Positions 1-7,452 of a stretch of DNA of 8,961 nucleotides are shown here, one piece after another (within the stretch, counting starts at the first letter, position 1; every line of letters begins with the position of its first letter). Under the pieces are notes generated by a model. The model saw nothing but the letters and a program-made list of their open reading frames with translations. It was not told the origin of the DNA and did not search any database. The stretch is from an uncultured cyanobacterium (GTDB lineage Bacteria > Cyanobacteriota > Cyanobacteriia > Cyanobacteriales > Chroococcidiopsidaceae), in contig CAMIFA010000187.1 in NCBI GenBank assembly GCA_946221495.1, positions 1 through 8,961 of the forward strand. The letters run 5' to 3'. Position numbers and translations under genes: made by a program.

Positions 1-1
1 T

Positions 2-2602
2 AATATTGCCGAGTTTTTAGCGCAAGAGACGCTGTTGTTTAAGGATATTCGCAGTTTAATCAAACAGCAGTTTGACCGCCTGAGTGCCTTGGAAACACAG
101 GTGATGTACTGGTTAGCAATTAATCAAGAACCTGTGACTGCGGTACAGCTACAAGCTGATCTTATGCCTTCGGTTTCGGTTGCTCAGTTACAAGATGCTT
201 TGATGTCCCTGGTTCAGCGTTCTTTGGTTGAAACTATGAAGCCGAATCTAACTAAGTCCCCAGCGCTGGCAAAGTTGAATGCTGTCAGCTATACTCAGCA
301 GCCTGTGGTCATGGAATATGTTACTCAACACTTCATTCACCAAGTTTGCTTGGAAGTAGAGCAGGCGGAAATCGTCTACCTTAGAAGTCATGCCTTGCTA
401 AAGGCGCAGGCAAAAGACTATGTACGAGACGTGCAAATCCGGCTGATTGTGCAGCCGATTTTGGCAAGACTACTAGAGGTACAAGGTGGTAGTGAAAATT
501 TGCAGAATCTGCTGCTGCAACTGCTAAAGGTTCAGCAATTACAAGCAGCGTTGCAGCCAGGGTACTTTGCGGGAAATGCCATCAATCTGCTGCGCCAGCT
601 AGGAGTAGATTTAAGTCATCTGGACTTCTCAAATCTCATGATTTGGCAGGCAGATTTACAAATGGTGAATTTGCAGGGAACGAATTTTAGTCATGCTGAC
701 CTCAGCCACTCGATTTTCACCCAATCTATTAGCGATATTTTGTGTGTTGCCTTTAGTCCTGACGCTAAACACATTGCCACTAGTCATGATAGCGGTGAAG
801 TCTGTGTGTGGCGAGTGGAAGATGGACAACAAACCGCGACTTTTAGGGGAATTGCCTCCTGGATCAACTCGCTCGTGTTCAGTCCAGATGGTGAAACTTT
901 AATCATCAGCAATGCAGACCGCATCGTGAAATTGTTGCATATTGGGTCTGGAAGAGTTCGAGGTGAACTACACGGACACACGGGTGCAGTTTTAAGTGTT
1001 GCCCTCAGTGCAGATGGTCGTCTGCTTGCCAGTAGCGGCGAAGAGGGAACTGTCAAAATCTGGGATATGCAGACACTTAAGTGTCTGAAAACCTTGGAAG
1101 GACATCAGGGGTGGCTGTCTGCGCTTGCCTTCGCTCCTTCTCCTCAAACTCCAGATGGCAGCTATCACATAGCCAGTGGGGGTAGCGATTGCACTATCCG
1201 GTTATGGGATGTTCAATCTGGGCAGACATTGCATATCTTTAAGGGACATACGCAAGGGGTGTTAGCGCTGGCATTTAGCCCAGATGGTCGGCAGATCGCA
1301 AGTTCGAGTGTCGATTATACGATTCGCCTCTGGGATGCTCAAACAGGGCAAGTAAGTTCAGTTTGGCAAGGACACAACAATGCCGCCACCTGGACGCTTG
1401 CCTTTAGTCCTGACGGTCAAATCTTAGCCAGTGGTAGTGAAGACCAGACAATTAAGCTATGGAATGTGAAAACTGGACAATGTCATCGCACCTTGCTGGG
1501 GCATACGGCTATGGTGCAATCAATCGCCTTCAGCCCCGATGGGCTTTCCCTCGTTAGTGCGGCGCTCAACCAATCGATCCGCCTCTGGGATGCCCAAACT
1601 GGACAAAGCCTCAAGACTTGGCAGGGATACTCTAGAATGGTTTTTTACGTTGTATTTCACCCAGATGGGCAAATGATCGCAAGTTGTCATGGTGATAAAG
1701 CTTTGCGGTTGTGGAATGTGCAGACTGGAGAGCGTCTAAGTTGTTTACAAGGACACACCGATCGCATCGCGTCTGTGGCTTTTAGTCCAGATGGTCAGCT
1801 GCTGGCGAGTGGAAGTTATGATCAGACTATCCGGCTGTGGGATGTGCAAACTGGTAACTTTTTACGCGCTTTCCGCACTCATGGCTGGGTGAATTCAGTC
1901 GCCTTTAGTGCGGATGGATCGCTACTTGCAAGTTCTGGTATCGATCGCGTCGTGCGTCTATGGGATGTTCGTACTGGTAGATGTCTGCGAGTCATTGAGC
2001 CAGACGTTAACTGGGTTCCAATCGTGGCGTTTAGTCCAACAGAGCAATGTTTAGCCAGTGGCAATGAGGACGGAACTGTCAAGCTTTGGGATGTTAGCAA
2101 TTCCCAATGTCTTTTAACCTTAGAAGGACATACGAGACAGGCGCAGGCGATCGCGTTTGACCCCGCAGATCACAGGCTTGCCAGTGGCAGCGATGACTGT
2201 ACAGTGAAGTTATGGGATCTGCAAACCGGACAGTGCCTTCTGACCTTAGAGGGACACACCCGCCCGGTTGTGAGCATTAGCTTTCATCCTCAAGGGAAGC
2301 TGCTCGTTAGTGGTGGTTTTGATTCCTCTCTCAAACTGTGGGATCTAGAGCAGGGAATCAATATTACTACCCTGCAAGGACATACAAGTCCGATTCGATC
2401 AGTGGCGTTCGATCCAGAGGGGCGAATGCTTGTCAGTAGTAGTGAGGATGGTACGATTCGGCTTTGGGATAGCTACACAGGCGAGTGTTTAAGAGTCTTA
2501 ACTGTTGAGCGCCCATATGAAGGAATGAACATCTCAGGGGTGACTGGATTAACAGATGCCCAAAAAGTGACGTTGCGGGTATTGGGCGCGATCGAATGTT
2601 AG
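2..2602 (+). CDS. NB-ARC/STAND WD40-repeat protein, 3' part (start outside window)
   Basis: The frame is already open at base 2 and reads IAEFLAQETLLFKDIRSL without a start, so the gene begins upstream and the TTG at 35 is not its start. About 866 residues are visible. Numbering from the TTG, residues 1-70 look like the winged-helix part that follows an NB-ARC ATPase (FDRLSALETQVMYWLAINQE). Residues about 193-230 are a short pentapeptide-like stretch (ADLQMVNLQGTNFSHADLSH). From about 233 to 824 there are 14 WD40 repeats (GH...FSPDG...LASGS.D.TI.LWD...TGQ), enough for two seven-bladed propellers. Repeat 4 carries a short insertion (PSPQTPDGS). The tail PYEGMNISGVTGLTDAQ is typical of cyanobacterial members. 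Proteins of this class are cytoplasmic signalling ATPases whose propeller senses a ligand or partner; the effector domain would be N-terminal and is not visible, so the output (signalling, cell death or antiphage defence) cannot be told. No indels were seen. Confidence 0.93.
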   Translation, partial: NIAEFLAQETLLFKDIRSLIKQQFDRLSALETQVMYWLAINQEPVTAVQLQADLMPSVSVAQLQDALMSLVQRSLVETMKPNLTKSPALAKLNAVSYTQQPVVMEYVTQHFIHQVCLEVEQAEIVYLRSHALLKAQAKDYVRDVQIRLIVQPILARLLEVQGGSENLQNLLLQLLKVQQLQAALQPGYFAGNAINLLRQLGVDLSHLDFSNLMIWQADLQMVNLQGTNFSHADLSHSIFTQSISDILCVAFSPDAKHIATSHDSGEVCVWRVEDGQQTATFRGIASWINSLVFSPDGETLIISNADRIVKLLHIGSGRVRGELHGHTGAVLSVALSADGRLLASSGEEGTVKIWDMQTLKCLKTLEGHQGWLSALAFAPSPQTPDGSYHIASGGSDCTIRLWDVQSGQTLHIFKGHTQGVLALAFSPDGRQIASSSVDYTIRLWDAQTGQVSSVWQGHNNAATWTLAFSPDGQILASGSEDQTIKLWNVKTGQCHRTLLGHTAMVQSIAFSPDGLSLVSAALNQSIRLWDAQTGQSLKTWQGYSRMVFYVVFHPDGQMIASCHGDKALRLWNVQTGERLSCLQGHTDRIASVAFSPDGQLLASGSYDQTIRLWDVQTGNFLRAFRTHGWVNSVAFSADGSLLASSGIDRVVRLWDVRTGRCLRVIEPDVNWVPIVAFSPTEQCLASGNEDGTVKLWDVSNSQCLLTLEGHTRQAQAIAFDPADHRLASGSDDCTVKLWDLQTGQCLLTLEGHTRPVVSISFHPQGKLLVSGGFDSSLKLWDLEQGINITTLQGHTSPIRSVAFDPEGRMLVSSSEDGTIRLWDSYTGECLRVLTVERPYEGMNISGVTGLTDAQKVTLRVLGAIEC

Positions 2603-2658
2603 ATGTGCTTGAGTTTTGAGATGGCAGGATAACTGTTGCTATGGATGAGATGATTTGA

Positions 2659-3334
2659 TTGCAGATGGAGGTCTGGCGATGCAGCAACCGAATCAGCAAA
2701 ATTCTTGAGTTTAGTTTGGTTGTCTTGCTAATTGCGGGGGCAATAGGGTTTGTTAATTCAGTTGGAATTGAGCAGATCAGAACTAATGTTGCTCAGTTTG
2801 GCATTTGGGCTCCATTCATGATTCTGTTGCTGAGGCTAACTAGTATTGTTGTTCCGGCATTGCCGGGTACAGCTTACGCGATTTTGTCAGGTGCTTTGTT
2901 TGGGTTTGCACAGGGTTTGATTGTAATTGCGATCGCAGATTTTCTTGCCTGTGCTACTAATTTCTTTATTGCACGTCGCTACGGTCGTGGAGTGGTGCAA
3001 CGGCTCGTGGGAAAGCGATTTATAGACAGGCTTGATCAATGGAGCAAAAAATATCTAGAAGGTAATTTCTTCTTGATGACAGGCGCTTTGATGACTAGCT
3101 TTTTTGACTATATCTGCTATGCCACCGGTCTCAGTCGGATGTCTTGGCAGCGATTTATGAGCGCTTTGGGGTTGAGTATTGTGATTGTGAAACCTCCCGT
3201 TGTCGCAGTCGGCGCGGGCATTCTCCAAGGCGAAAAGTTATTAATAGGCGTTTTTTGTGGTGGGGGTATTTGCGATCGCCATGATCTCGGCTTGGACTCG
3301 ACGCAAAGGAAATCAAACTATTAATCCAGACTAG
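2659..3334 (+). CDS. TVP38/TMEM64 family (VTT domain) membrane protein, frameshifted near 3' end
   Basis: Polytopic inner-membrane protein of the VTT/DedA-like superfamily; the bacterial role is unsettled (lipid or solute handling). Visible are an N-terminal helix (SLVVLLIAGAIGFV), the conserved core around residues 62-85 (IVVPALPGTAYAILSGALFG), the RRYGRGVVQRLVG segment and the FDYICYATGLSRMSW motif. The open frame from 2659 ends at 3324 with a polar, unlikely tail. After a T6 run (3251-3256) the next frame encodes a proper last helix (FVVGVFAIAMISAW) and a basic end, stopping at 3332-3334. Removing one T restores a 224-residue protein. The start is unsure: TTG 2659 and ATG 2665 lack a good ribosome binding site, while GGAGG at 2667-2671 sits 7 bases before ATG 2679, which is in another frame. 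The gene follows the WD40 gene by 56 bases on the same strand. The family call is firm; the reading frame is probably damaged or misread. Confidence 0.85.
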
Positions 3335-3397
3335 TAAGTTTTCCGCGCTGATCCGAAATGCCAACTATGAACAGTGTGACCTGAGAATCGGGCTATT

Positions 3398-3597
3398 TCA
3401 ACTCCAGAACAAACCGGAATGATGCTCGCCTTCGGTGTTACCCAGTCTAATTTCTCTAACTGAGCGCCTAATATCTGCATTACGACCTAATACAAGGTGA
3501 GTCGATCTTCACCGTTGTCTATGACTGCGCCAACTGTAACTACAATCACATCAAAAATGGAATGAAAATGTATTACTCTATCCCATATTAGAAGCAT
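3398..3597 (-). pseudogene. possible decayed small reading frame, unrecognised
   Basis: An ATG at 3595-3597 opens 36 codons (MLLIWDRVIHFHSIFDVIVV...) to a TAG at 3487-3489. A one-base shift just before that stop continues plausibly as LVLGRNADIRRSVREIRLGN and on to a TGA at 3398-3400, giving about 66 residues if one lost C is restored. The join (GEDRLT + LVLGRNAD) reads like protein, but no family was recognised and no ribosome binding site is clear. The plus strand has a competing open stretch ending IPY at about 3588. Treat as a hint of an old gene in an otherwise empty gap. Confidence 0.25.
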
Positions 3598-3608
3598 TAC
3601 CATTTTTC

Positions 3609-3634
3609 GCCAACGGTGAGAAAACGCCGTTGGC
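3609..3634. terminator. hairpin between the TVP38 and RTX genes, possible terminator
   Basis: GCCAACGG (3609-3616) and CCGTTGGC (3627-3634) pair perfectly around a 10-base loop. It lies between the 3' ends of two convergent genes, where a two-way terminator would be expected. On the plus strand a T5 run follows only 13 bases after the stem (3646-3650), and on the minus strand the stem is followed by A rather than T, so it is not a textbook intrinsic terminator. Confidence 0.4.
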
Positions 3635-3678
3635 AATAACCAAAGTTTTTGCAACAGAACGTTATTGTTTGCTGATAG

Positions 3679-4653
3679 TTAAATAAAACTAAACTGGTTA
3701 GTGTTATTTAGATTGAGATTTTCTGGCAAAACGTCTGCGACAATTCCAATCAGTTCCTGAGTTGCACTATCGTTGAAAAAGATACCAGTTCCTGACTGTA
3801 AATCCTGTGGAGATGCCCCAAGGGAATAATTCTTCGCTTCACCAATTAGTTGAATAGTATCGTTGTACTGAAAATCTGTAATCACAGCATAGTCATTAAT
3901 TCCAGCACTGGAAATTTCTCCGTCATTATAGAAAACGGCTCTTGTATCACCTGCAACTATTCCTGCTAAAGCAAATGTATCTTTACCTGTATTACCAGTC
4001 AAAAAGTCAATCTCACCTTGCCCTAATCCTTGCGGAAAATTGGGTGTTATGCCAAATAAAGTGTCATTTCCAGAATTACCAAAAACGCGATCGCTTCCAG
4101 AACCACCAATCACTGAGTCATCACCATGATCGCCGTAGACTAAATCGTTTCCCTCAGCGCCAAATACTTGGTCATTATCACTACCACCCCTAACATAATC
4201 GTCGCCAGATCCTCCTACAGCGATATCTTTGCCACTTCCTCCAAACACTTTGTCTGCACCTGCACCAGCATTCATTTGATCGTTCCCAGCACCTCCATAT
4301 ATGGTGTCATTGCCAACTGCACTAGGATCAAAACCATCGCCGATGATATTATCATTTCCCCTGCCGCCGAGAAGAATATCATCTCCATCTTCACCGATGA
4401 GGTTGTCGTTATCAGCACCTCCATTAAGGGAATCAGCTCCAGAACCACCTAAAATTAGATCAGTTCCATTTCCGCCTCGCACTTTGTCATTCCCATCAAG
4501 TGTGAATACAGTATCATCACCGCTACCTGCCTTTACAGTGTCATTACCACCGAGAGAAGTTATATTATCGCCACCGGAAAAACCTTTAATTAAATCATCA
4601 TCCCCAGTGCCAAAAATTATATCTATACCTGTAGTGCCATTAAAATTTGCCAT
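3679..4653 (-). CDS. RTX/hemolysin-type calcium-binding repeat protein
   Basis: 324 residues. After MANFNGTTGIDIIFGTGDDD, residues 10 to about 205 are tandem glycine/aspartate nonapeptides of the GGxGxDxxx type (GGSGADSLNG, GGRGNDNIIG, GGAGNDQMNA, GGSGKDIAVG). These fold as a parallel beta-roll that binds Ca2+. From about 215 to the end there is a non-repetitive region (LTGNTGKDTFAL, then DYAVITDFQYNDTIQL) ending NNTNQFSFI, which resembles the C-terminal part of many cyanobacterial RTX proteins and probably carries the uncleaved type I secretion signal. No enzymatic domain and no N-terminal signal peptide are visible, so it is probably a secreted or surface structural protein. ATG at 4651-4653 is preceded by AAGGAT (4665-4670) 11 bases away, a slightly long spacing. 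No type I exporter genes are in the window. The frame is intact. Confidence 0.92.
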   Translation of the reverse strand: MANFNGTTGIDIIFGTGDDDLIKGFSGGDNITSLGGNDTVKAGSGDDTVFTLDGNDKVRGGNGTDLILGGSGADSLNGGADNDNLIGEDGDDILLGGRGNDNIIGDGFDPSAVGNDTIYGGAGNDQMNAGAGADKVFGGSGKDIAVGGSGDDYVRGGSDNDQVFGAEGNDLVYGDHGDDSVIGGSGSDRVFGNSGNDTLFGITPNFPQGLGQGEIDFLTGNTGKDTFALAGIVAGDTRAVFYNDGEISSAGINDYAVITDFQYNDTIQLIGEAKNYSLGASPQDLQSGTGIFFNDSATQELIGIVADVLPENLNLNNTNQFSFI

Positions 4654-4766
4654 TTGATCTCAACATCCTTTGTTTTTAAATTAAACTGCCCGAATTTAGA
4701 AAAATTCATGGCTATGCTAGACACGACTAACGGCTTTGTGGATAAAAAATAGAACAGCGCCGTTAA

Positions 4767-4928
4767 TCATTGTTTTTGTGGCGATGAATTGAAGTTGTGT
4801 GTAGCGCTGCATTCAACAATTACAGGCGTTCTGTAAGCTTGGTTGGCATAGTTAATCGTTAGTTGAGCAATATCAACGGCGACAGAATTCGCTCCTCGCA
4901 TCAAGATTTTGCTACTATAGAGCTCCAC
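4767..4928 (-). CDS. small unrecognised ORF B (53 aa)
   Basis: A GTG at 4926-4928 opens MELYSSKILMRGANSVAVDI..., running through TINYANQAYRTPVIVECSA to a TGA at 4767-4769. The first 23 codons lie inside the left copy of the 207-bp repeat; the remaining 30 are unique. The same first 23 residues also begin the chimeric frame at 4938-5135. No family was recognised and no ribosome binding site is clear at the GTG. It is reported because the duplication breakpoint falls inside this frame and because it reads like protein past the breakpoint. Confidence 0.3.
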   Translation of the reverse strand: MELYSSKILMRGANSVAVDIAQLTINYANQAYRTPVIVECSATHNFNSSPQKQ

Positions 4929-5274
4929 AAGTGATGTCTAACACTCGCTTGGAACTAATTGTGCAGTAGTCTTGTAGCGCTTCAGGTGGGTTTCTCGGAG
5001 CCGTTGAGAAGCACGATCGCTATTAATAATGTGTTCAGATAGGCGATCGCCAGTTCCCCAAGCATGAAGTTGAGCAATATCAACGGCGACAGAATTCGCT
5101 CCTCGCATCAAGATTTTGCTACTATAGAGCTCCACAAGTGATGTCTAACACTCGCTTGGAACTAATTGTGCAGTAGTCTTGTAGCGCTTCAGGTGGGTTT
5201 CTCGGAGCCGTTGAGAAGCACGATCGCTATTAATAATGTGTTCAGATAGGCGATCGCCAGTTCCCCAAGCATGA
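4861..5274. repeat. perfect 207-bp tandem duplication (two copies)
   Basis: 4861-5067 and 5068-5274 are identical at every base by direct comparison; identity at offset 207 continues two bases further, then AGTTGAG (5068) differs from AGCTGAG (5275) by one base. The unit is 69 codons, so frames are preserved. The near-identical AGYTGAG at both outer boundaries suggests slippage or unequal recombination at a 7-base microhomology. The unit holds the 3' part of one small minus-strand frame and the 5' part of the next. Confidence 0.97.
4938..5135 (-). CDS. chimeric small ORF made by the tandem duplication (65 aa)
   Basis: A GTG at 5133-5135 starts MELYSSKILMRGANSVAVDI, identical to the start of ORF B. 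At the duplication junction the frame switches to AQLHAWGTGDRLSEHIINSD... and ends ...TAQLVPSEC, identical to the last 45 residues of the 67-residue frame at 5145-5348. It is therefore a fusion of the head of ORF B with the tail of ORF A, created by the repeat. No good ribosome binding site precedes it. Whether it is translated is unknown. Confidence 0.35.
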   Translation of the reverse strand: MELYSSKILMRGANSVAVDIAQLHAWGTGDRLSEHIINSDRASQRLRETHLKRYKTTAQLVPSEC

Positions 5275-5348
5275 AGCTGAGTCTCTAGAAGTATTTTCTG
5301 CATCTTAGAGTCACTCGATTGAGATACTTTGAACATGGATTGAGTCAT
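5145..5348 (-). CDS. small unrecognised ORF A (67 aa)
   Basis: An ATG at 5346-5348 starts MTQSMFKVSQSSDSKMQ; in-frame ATGs also occur at codons 5 and 16. The rest is charged and polar, including LHAWGTGDRLSEHI and RASQRLRETHLKRYKT, and ends VPSEC. It has no signal peptide or membrane segment. Residues 23-67 lie in the right copy of the 207-bp repeat, so the unique N-terminus marks this as the probable ancestral gene. No family was recognised. No Shine-Dalgarno is visible upstream of the first ATG. Confidence 0.5.
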   Translation of the reverse strand: MTQSMFKVSQSSDSKMQKILLETQLHAWGTGDRLSEHIINSDRASQRLRETHLKRYKTTAQLVPSEC

Positions 5349-5429
5349 GTTAGTTAGGACAATCAGCTAAAACAACTAGTAGTGTGTAATCAAAGTGATG
5401 ACCTCATGAATTCAAGTTGAATTTCAACA

Positions 5430-5673
5430 ATGTTTTCTTTGATTGATGGGTCTTTCAAGCAGAGCGAACTGATGCAGTCTTCCACTTTACTGCTTACTAC
5501 CTACACCTCTGTTTTTGCAACACAACCTTCTCAACTGCATAGTGCAGGACTTTCAGACGTAATTAGTTATATCAATAAAAACAGCTGGAGAAGTTCGGAA
5601 TTTCTTCGGCGAAGAATCTAAATTTGTTCGTAAAAGTTCGTATCGTCGCGAAAAGCAACTGACAGCTTTATAA
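5430..5673 (+). pseudogene. small unrecognised gene with a one-base frameshift
   Basis: An ATG at 5430 gives MFSLIDGSFKQSELMQSS..., then GLSDVISYINKNS, after which the frame degenerates to WRSSEFLRRRI and stops at 5621. The next frame, entered at about 5587, reads GEVRNFFGEESKFVRKSSYR then REKQLTAL and stops with TAA at 5671-5673. Deleting one base in the CTGG at about 5584-5587 joins the two into about 80 residues. The basic, well-formed tail after the shift suggests the longer product is the ancestral one. No family was recognised. The start lacks an obvious ribosome binding site. Confidence 0.45.
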
Positions 5674-5740
5674 CGAAAGCCAAGAATTACCTGTTTTTTA
5701 ACTTAATGCTGGACTTTAGACTAATAGGGAAGGGGAGCCA

Positions 5741-6110
5741 GTGCGTATCACAGAGTCCCCAGTAGCGGAAGATGAGAGAAGTTCCACCAACTCTCATACC
5801 GCTATGGATGTTCTCGCGCAACTGAAGGCATTTCGTCAAGATGCATACGATTATTTGGGTAAGGCACATGATGCAACATTTGAACTGATGGATGCAGTAA
5901 TGAGTAGCGCGCAACGCTTATTGTTTAGCAGATTTTTCGTTGTGTCCAGTGTTTCGACGCAAGTGGTCAAGTATCTATGAGGCACTACAAGATTGTCGAC
6001 CACAACGGCAGAAGTTGATGCAATTATACATCGAGCAGATGCCAAAAGTGGAGCAGATTGTTCTGGCAGGAGACCACACAGCATAATCCAGACCAGAGGC
6101 AGTAACACTC
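5741..6110 (+). pseudogene. IS701-like DDE transposase, N-terminal fragment, frameshifted
   Basis: From ATG 5804 the frame reads MDVLAQLKAFRQDAYDYLGK then AHDATFELMDAVM, which I recognise as the start of a common cyanobacterial DDE transposase, probably IS701 family. The frame can also open at GTG 5741, which has AGGGGAG at 5731-5737, only 3 bases away. After DAVM the sequence changes frame: the second frame gives RNAYCLADFSLCPVFRRKW and EALQDCRPQRQKL, then VEQIVLAGDHTA, stop, SRPEAVTLQ. The stop (TAA at about 6084) stands where family members have Trp, just after the first catalytic Asp (GDH). The match ends near 6110, so the rest of the element is missing. Damage: one base gained near 5903, one nonsense codon, 3' truncation. 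No terminal repeats were found. Confidence 0.75.
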
Positions 6111-6166
6111 CAAGGGGTGTGGTCAAAAGTAGTTGGTAGAGAGGCAAGCTGCATTGGAAATAGCTA

Positions 6167-6193
6167 TTAACCTGGCAATGAAAGAGAATGCAG
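6167..6193 (+). repeat. left terminal inverted repeat of the IS630 element
   Basis: Pairs with 7266-7292 at 22 of 27 positions; matching blocks are TTAACC, GGCAAT, GAGA and TGCAG. The flanking TA at 6165-6166 is the probable target site. Confidence 0.85.
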
Positions 6194-6224
6194 AAATAGC
6201 AGCAGAATTGCTAAGATAGGCAGC

Positions 6225-7261
6225 ATGAAGAAACCTGATGCAAGACTGCTGAATCCGACGACACAAAACTATTTGCGACAACAAGCGATTCGACTGCGCG
6301 AACAAGGAAAACGAATCATTGATATTGCAGCATATCTAGGTGTGCATCGCAACACGATTACAGGCTGGTGGAAAGACTATCAGACGGACGGAGAAGCGGG
6401 ACTCGAACAACAGCAACGAGGGGCAAAATATGGGGAAGGGCGTAGGTTGAGTGCTGACCAAGAAACGCAAATCCAAGACCGGATGCGCGACCATTTCCCG
6501 GACGAGTTGGGCATTGATAGTGCCTTGTGGACACGCCGAGCGGTACAGACCTTGATGGAGCAGGAGTACGGTGTGGCGATGCCGATTCCGACAGTGGGCG
6601 AGTATCTCAAACGTTGGGGGTATACGCCGCAGAAGCCGTTGAAACGGGCGTATGAGCAAGACCCAAAAGCAGTCGAGCAGTGGCTGGATGAGACTTATCC
6701 TGCGCTGGTCAAACAAGCCGTAGCGGAAGGGGCAGAAGTCGCTTGGGGCGATGAGTCGGGACTGCGCTCGGATGCTCAAGCAGGACGAGGCTACGCGCCA
6801 AAAGGTAAAACGCCTGCGACGAACTTGAGCCAGAAAAAACGGCATCGCATTAACTTCATTGCGAGTGTGAGTAATCAAGGGTTAGTCCGATTTATGCTGT
6901 ATGCAGGTAAACTTGATAGCTTGGTCTTCATCACCTTTCTCGAACGCTTAACGAAGCAGCAACAGCGAAAGTTGTATTGGATCGTGGATCGTCATCCGGT
7001 GCATCAAGCGCAAGCGGTTCAAGACTGGCTTGCCCGACACACCCACCAGGAGCGAGTTGGTGTTTCTGCCGCCCTACTCACCGCACCTCAATCCGGTCGA
7101 ATATCGAGGGCGGGGATGTGAAGCAGGGAGTCCATTCCAAAGCACCCAGTCGAAGCTTTGAGCAATTGCGTCATCGAACTCTTTGCCACCGCAAGCTACA
7201 AAAACTGCCAACACGAGTGAGAAGCTATTTTCGACATCCTGAGATTGCTTATGCAGCATAG
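6225..7261 (+). pseudogene. IS630-family transposase, two frameshifts
   Basis: DDE transposase. ATG 6225, preceded by GATAGG (6215-6220), opens 298 codons. Residues about 13-60 are a helix-turn-helix region (IIDIAAYLGVHRNTITGWWK), then a linker and the catalytic core: first Asp in VAWGDESGL, second in YWIVDRHPVHQ. After HTHQ (about 7048) the frame goes wrong. The next frame gives ELVFLPPYSPHLNPVEYR with the third catalytic Glu; after about 7105 the third frame gives GGDVKQGVHSKAPSRSFEQL to RSYFRHPEIAYAA and TAG at 7259-7261. Each step needs removal of one base, the second in a GGG run. The 298-residue product lacks the catalytic Glu and should be inactive. Confidence 0.88.
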
Positions 7262-7265
7262 CAAA

Positions 7266-7292
7266 CTGCAATCTCAATTATTGCCGGGTTAA
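7266..7292 (-). repeat. right terminal inverted repeat of the IS630 element
   Basis: Reverse complement of this stretch matches 6167-6193 at 22 of 27 positions. It begins 4 bases after the transposase stop and is followed by TA at 7293-7294. Confidence 0.85.
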
Positions 7293-7452
7293 TAGTTCAA
7301 GGGTTTTCTTTGATTCTGAGCAATTTACCAACAGAGTTATAGCTTGGGTAAATCCTGATTTTCATAAGTCACAGAAAAACAACTTCACAAGAGCAGTAGC
7401 TTTGGCGTGTATGTATGCGGAAAGCTTCCGCGTGCTTGCTGCCAACAGAATC

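Larger units (their letters stand above)
6167..7292 (+). mobile_element. IS630-family insertion sequence, complete but inactivated (1126 bp)
   Basis: Ends are TTAACCTGGCAAT (6167 onward) and the reverse complement TTAACCCGGCAAT (from 7292 inward). The 27-bp terminal inverted repeats agree at 22 positions. TA dinucleotides flank both ends (6165-6166 and 7293-7294), as expected for IS630, which duplicates a TA target. One transposase gene fills the element. Size and structure match the family. The transposase is frameshifted twice, so the copy could move only with help in trans. Confidence 0.88.

Noticed and set aside
693..1056. Short open frames on both strands inside the WD40 gene
   Set aside because: They lie within a long, clearly coding frame with repeat structure and have no protein-like features of their own.
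3942..4657. Plus-strand frames opposite the RTX gene (Pro/Ser-rich and Ile/Ser-rich)
   Set aside because: They are the antisense of the glycine/aspartate repeats, which gives such composition automatically.
4728..4765. TAACGGC/GCCGTTA inverted repeat as a terminator or operator
   Set aside because: Only 7 bp with a 24-base loop and no T run on the minus strand; could be chance.
4861..5274. CRISPR array
   Set aside because: Two long identical units in direct contact with no spacers; this is a tandem duplication.
5772..5797. ATGAGAG/CTCTCAT stem near the IS701-like start as an element end
   Set aside because: Short, no matching partner elsewhere, and it lies inside the open frame from GTG 5741.
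6336..6878. 180-residue minus-strand frame opposite the IS630 transposase
   Set aside because: The plus strand is clearly the transposase with conserved motifs; the antisense has no known fold or ribosome binding site.
7045..7110. Programmed frameshifting in the IS630 transposase
   Set aside because: Some IS630 relatives use one programmed shift, but here three frames are needed, with two separate steps and no slippery heptamer, so mutation is simpler.
7417..7431. GCGGAA-AGC-TTCCGC hairpin as a terminator
   Set aside because: Six-bp stem inside a reading frame with no T run after it.
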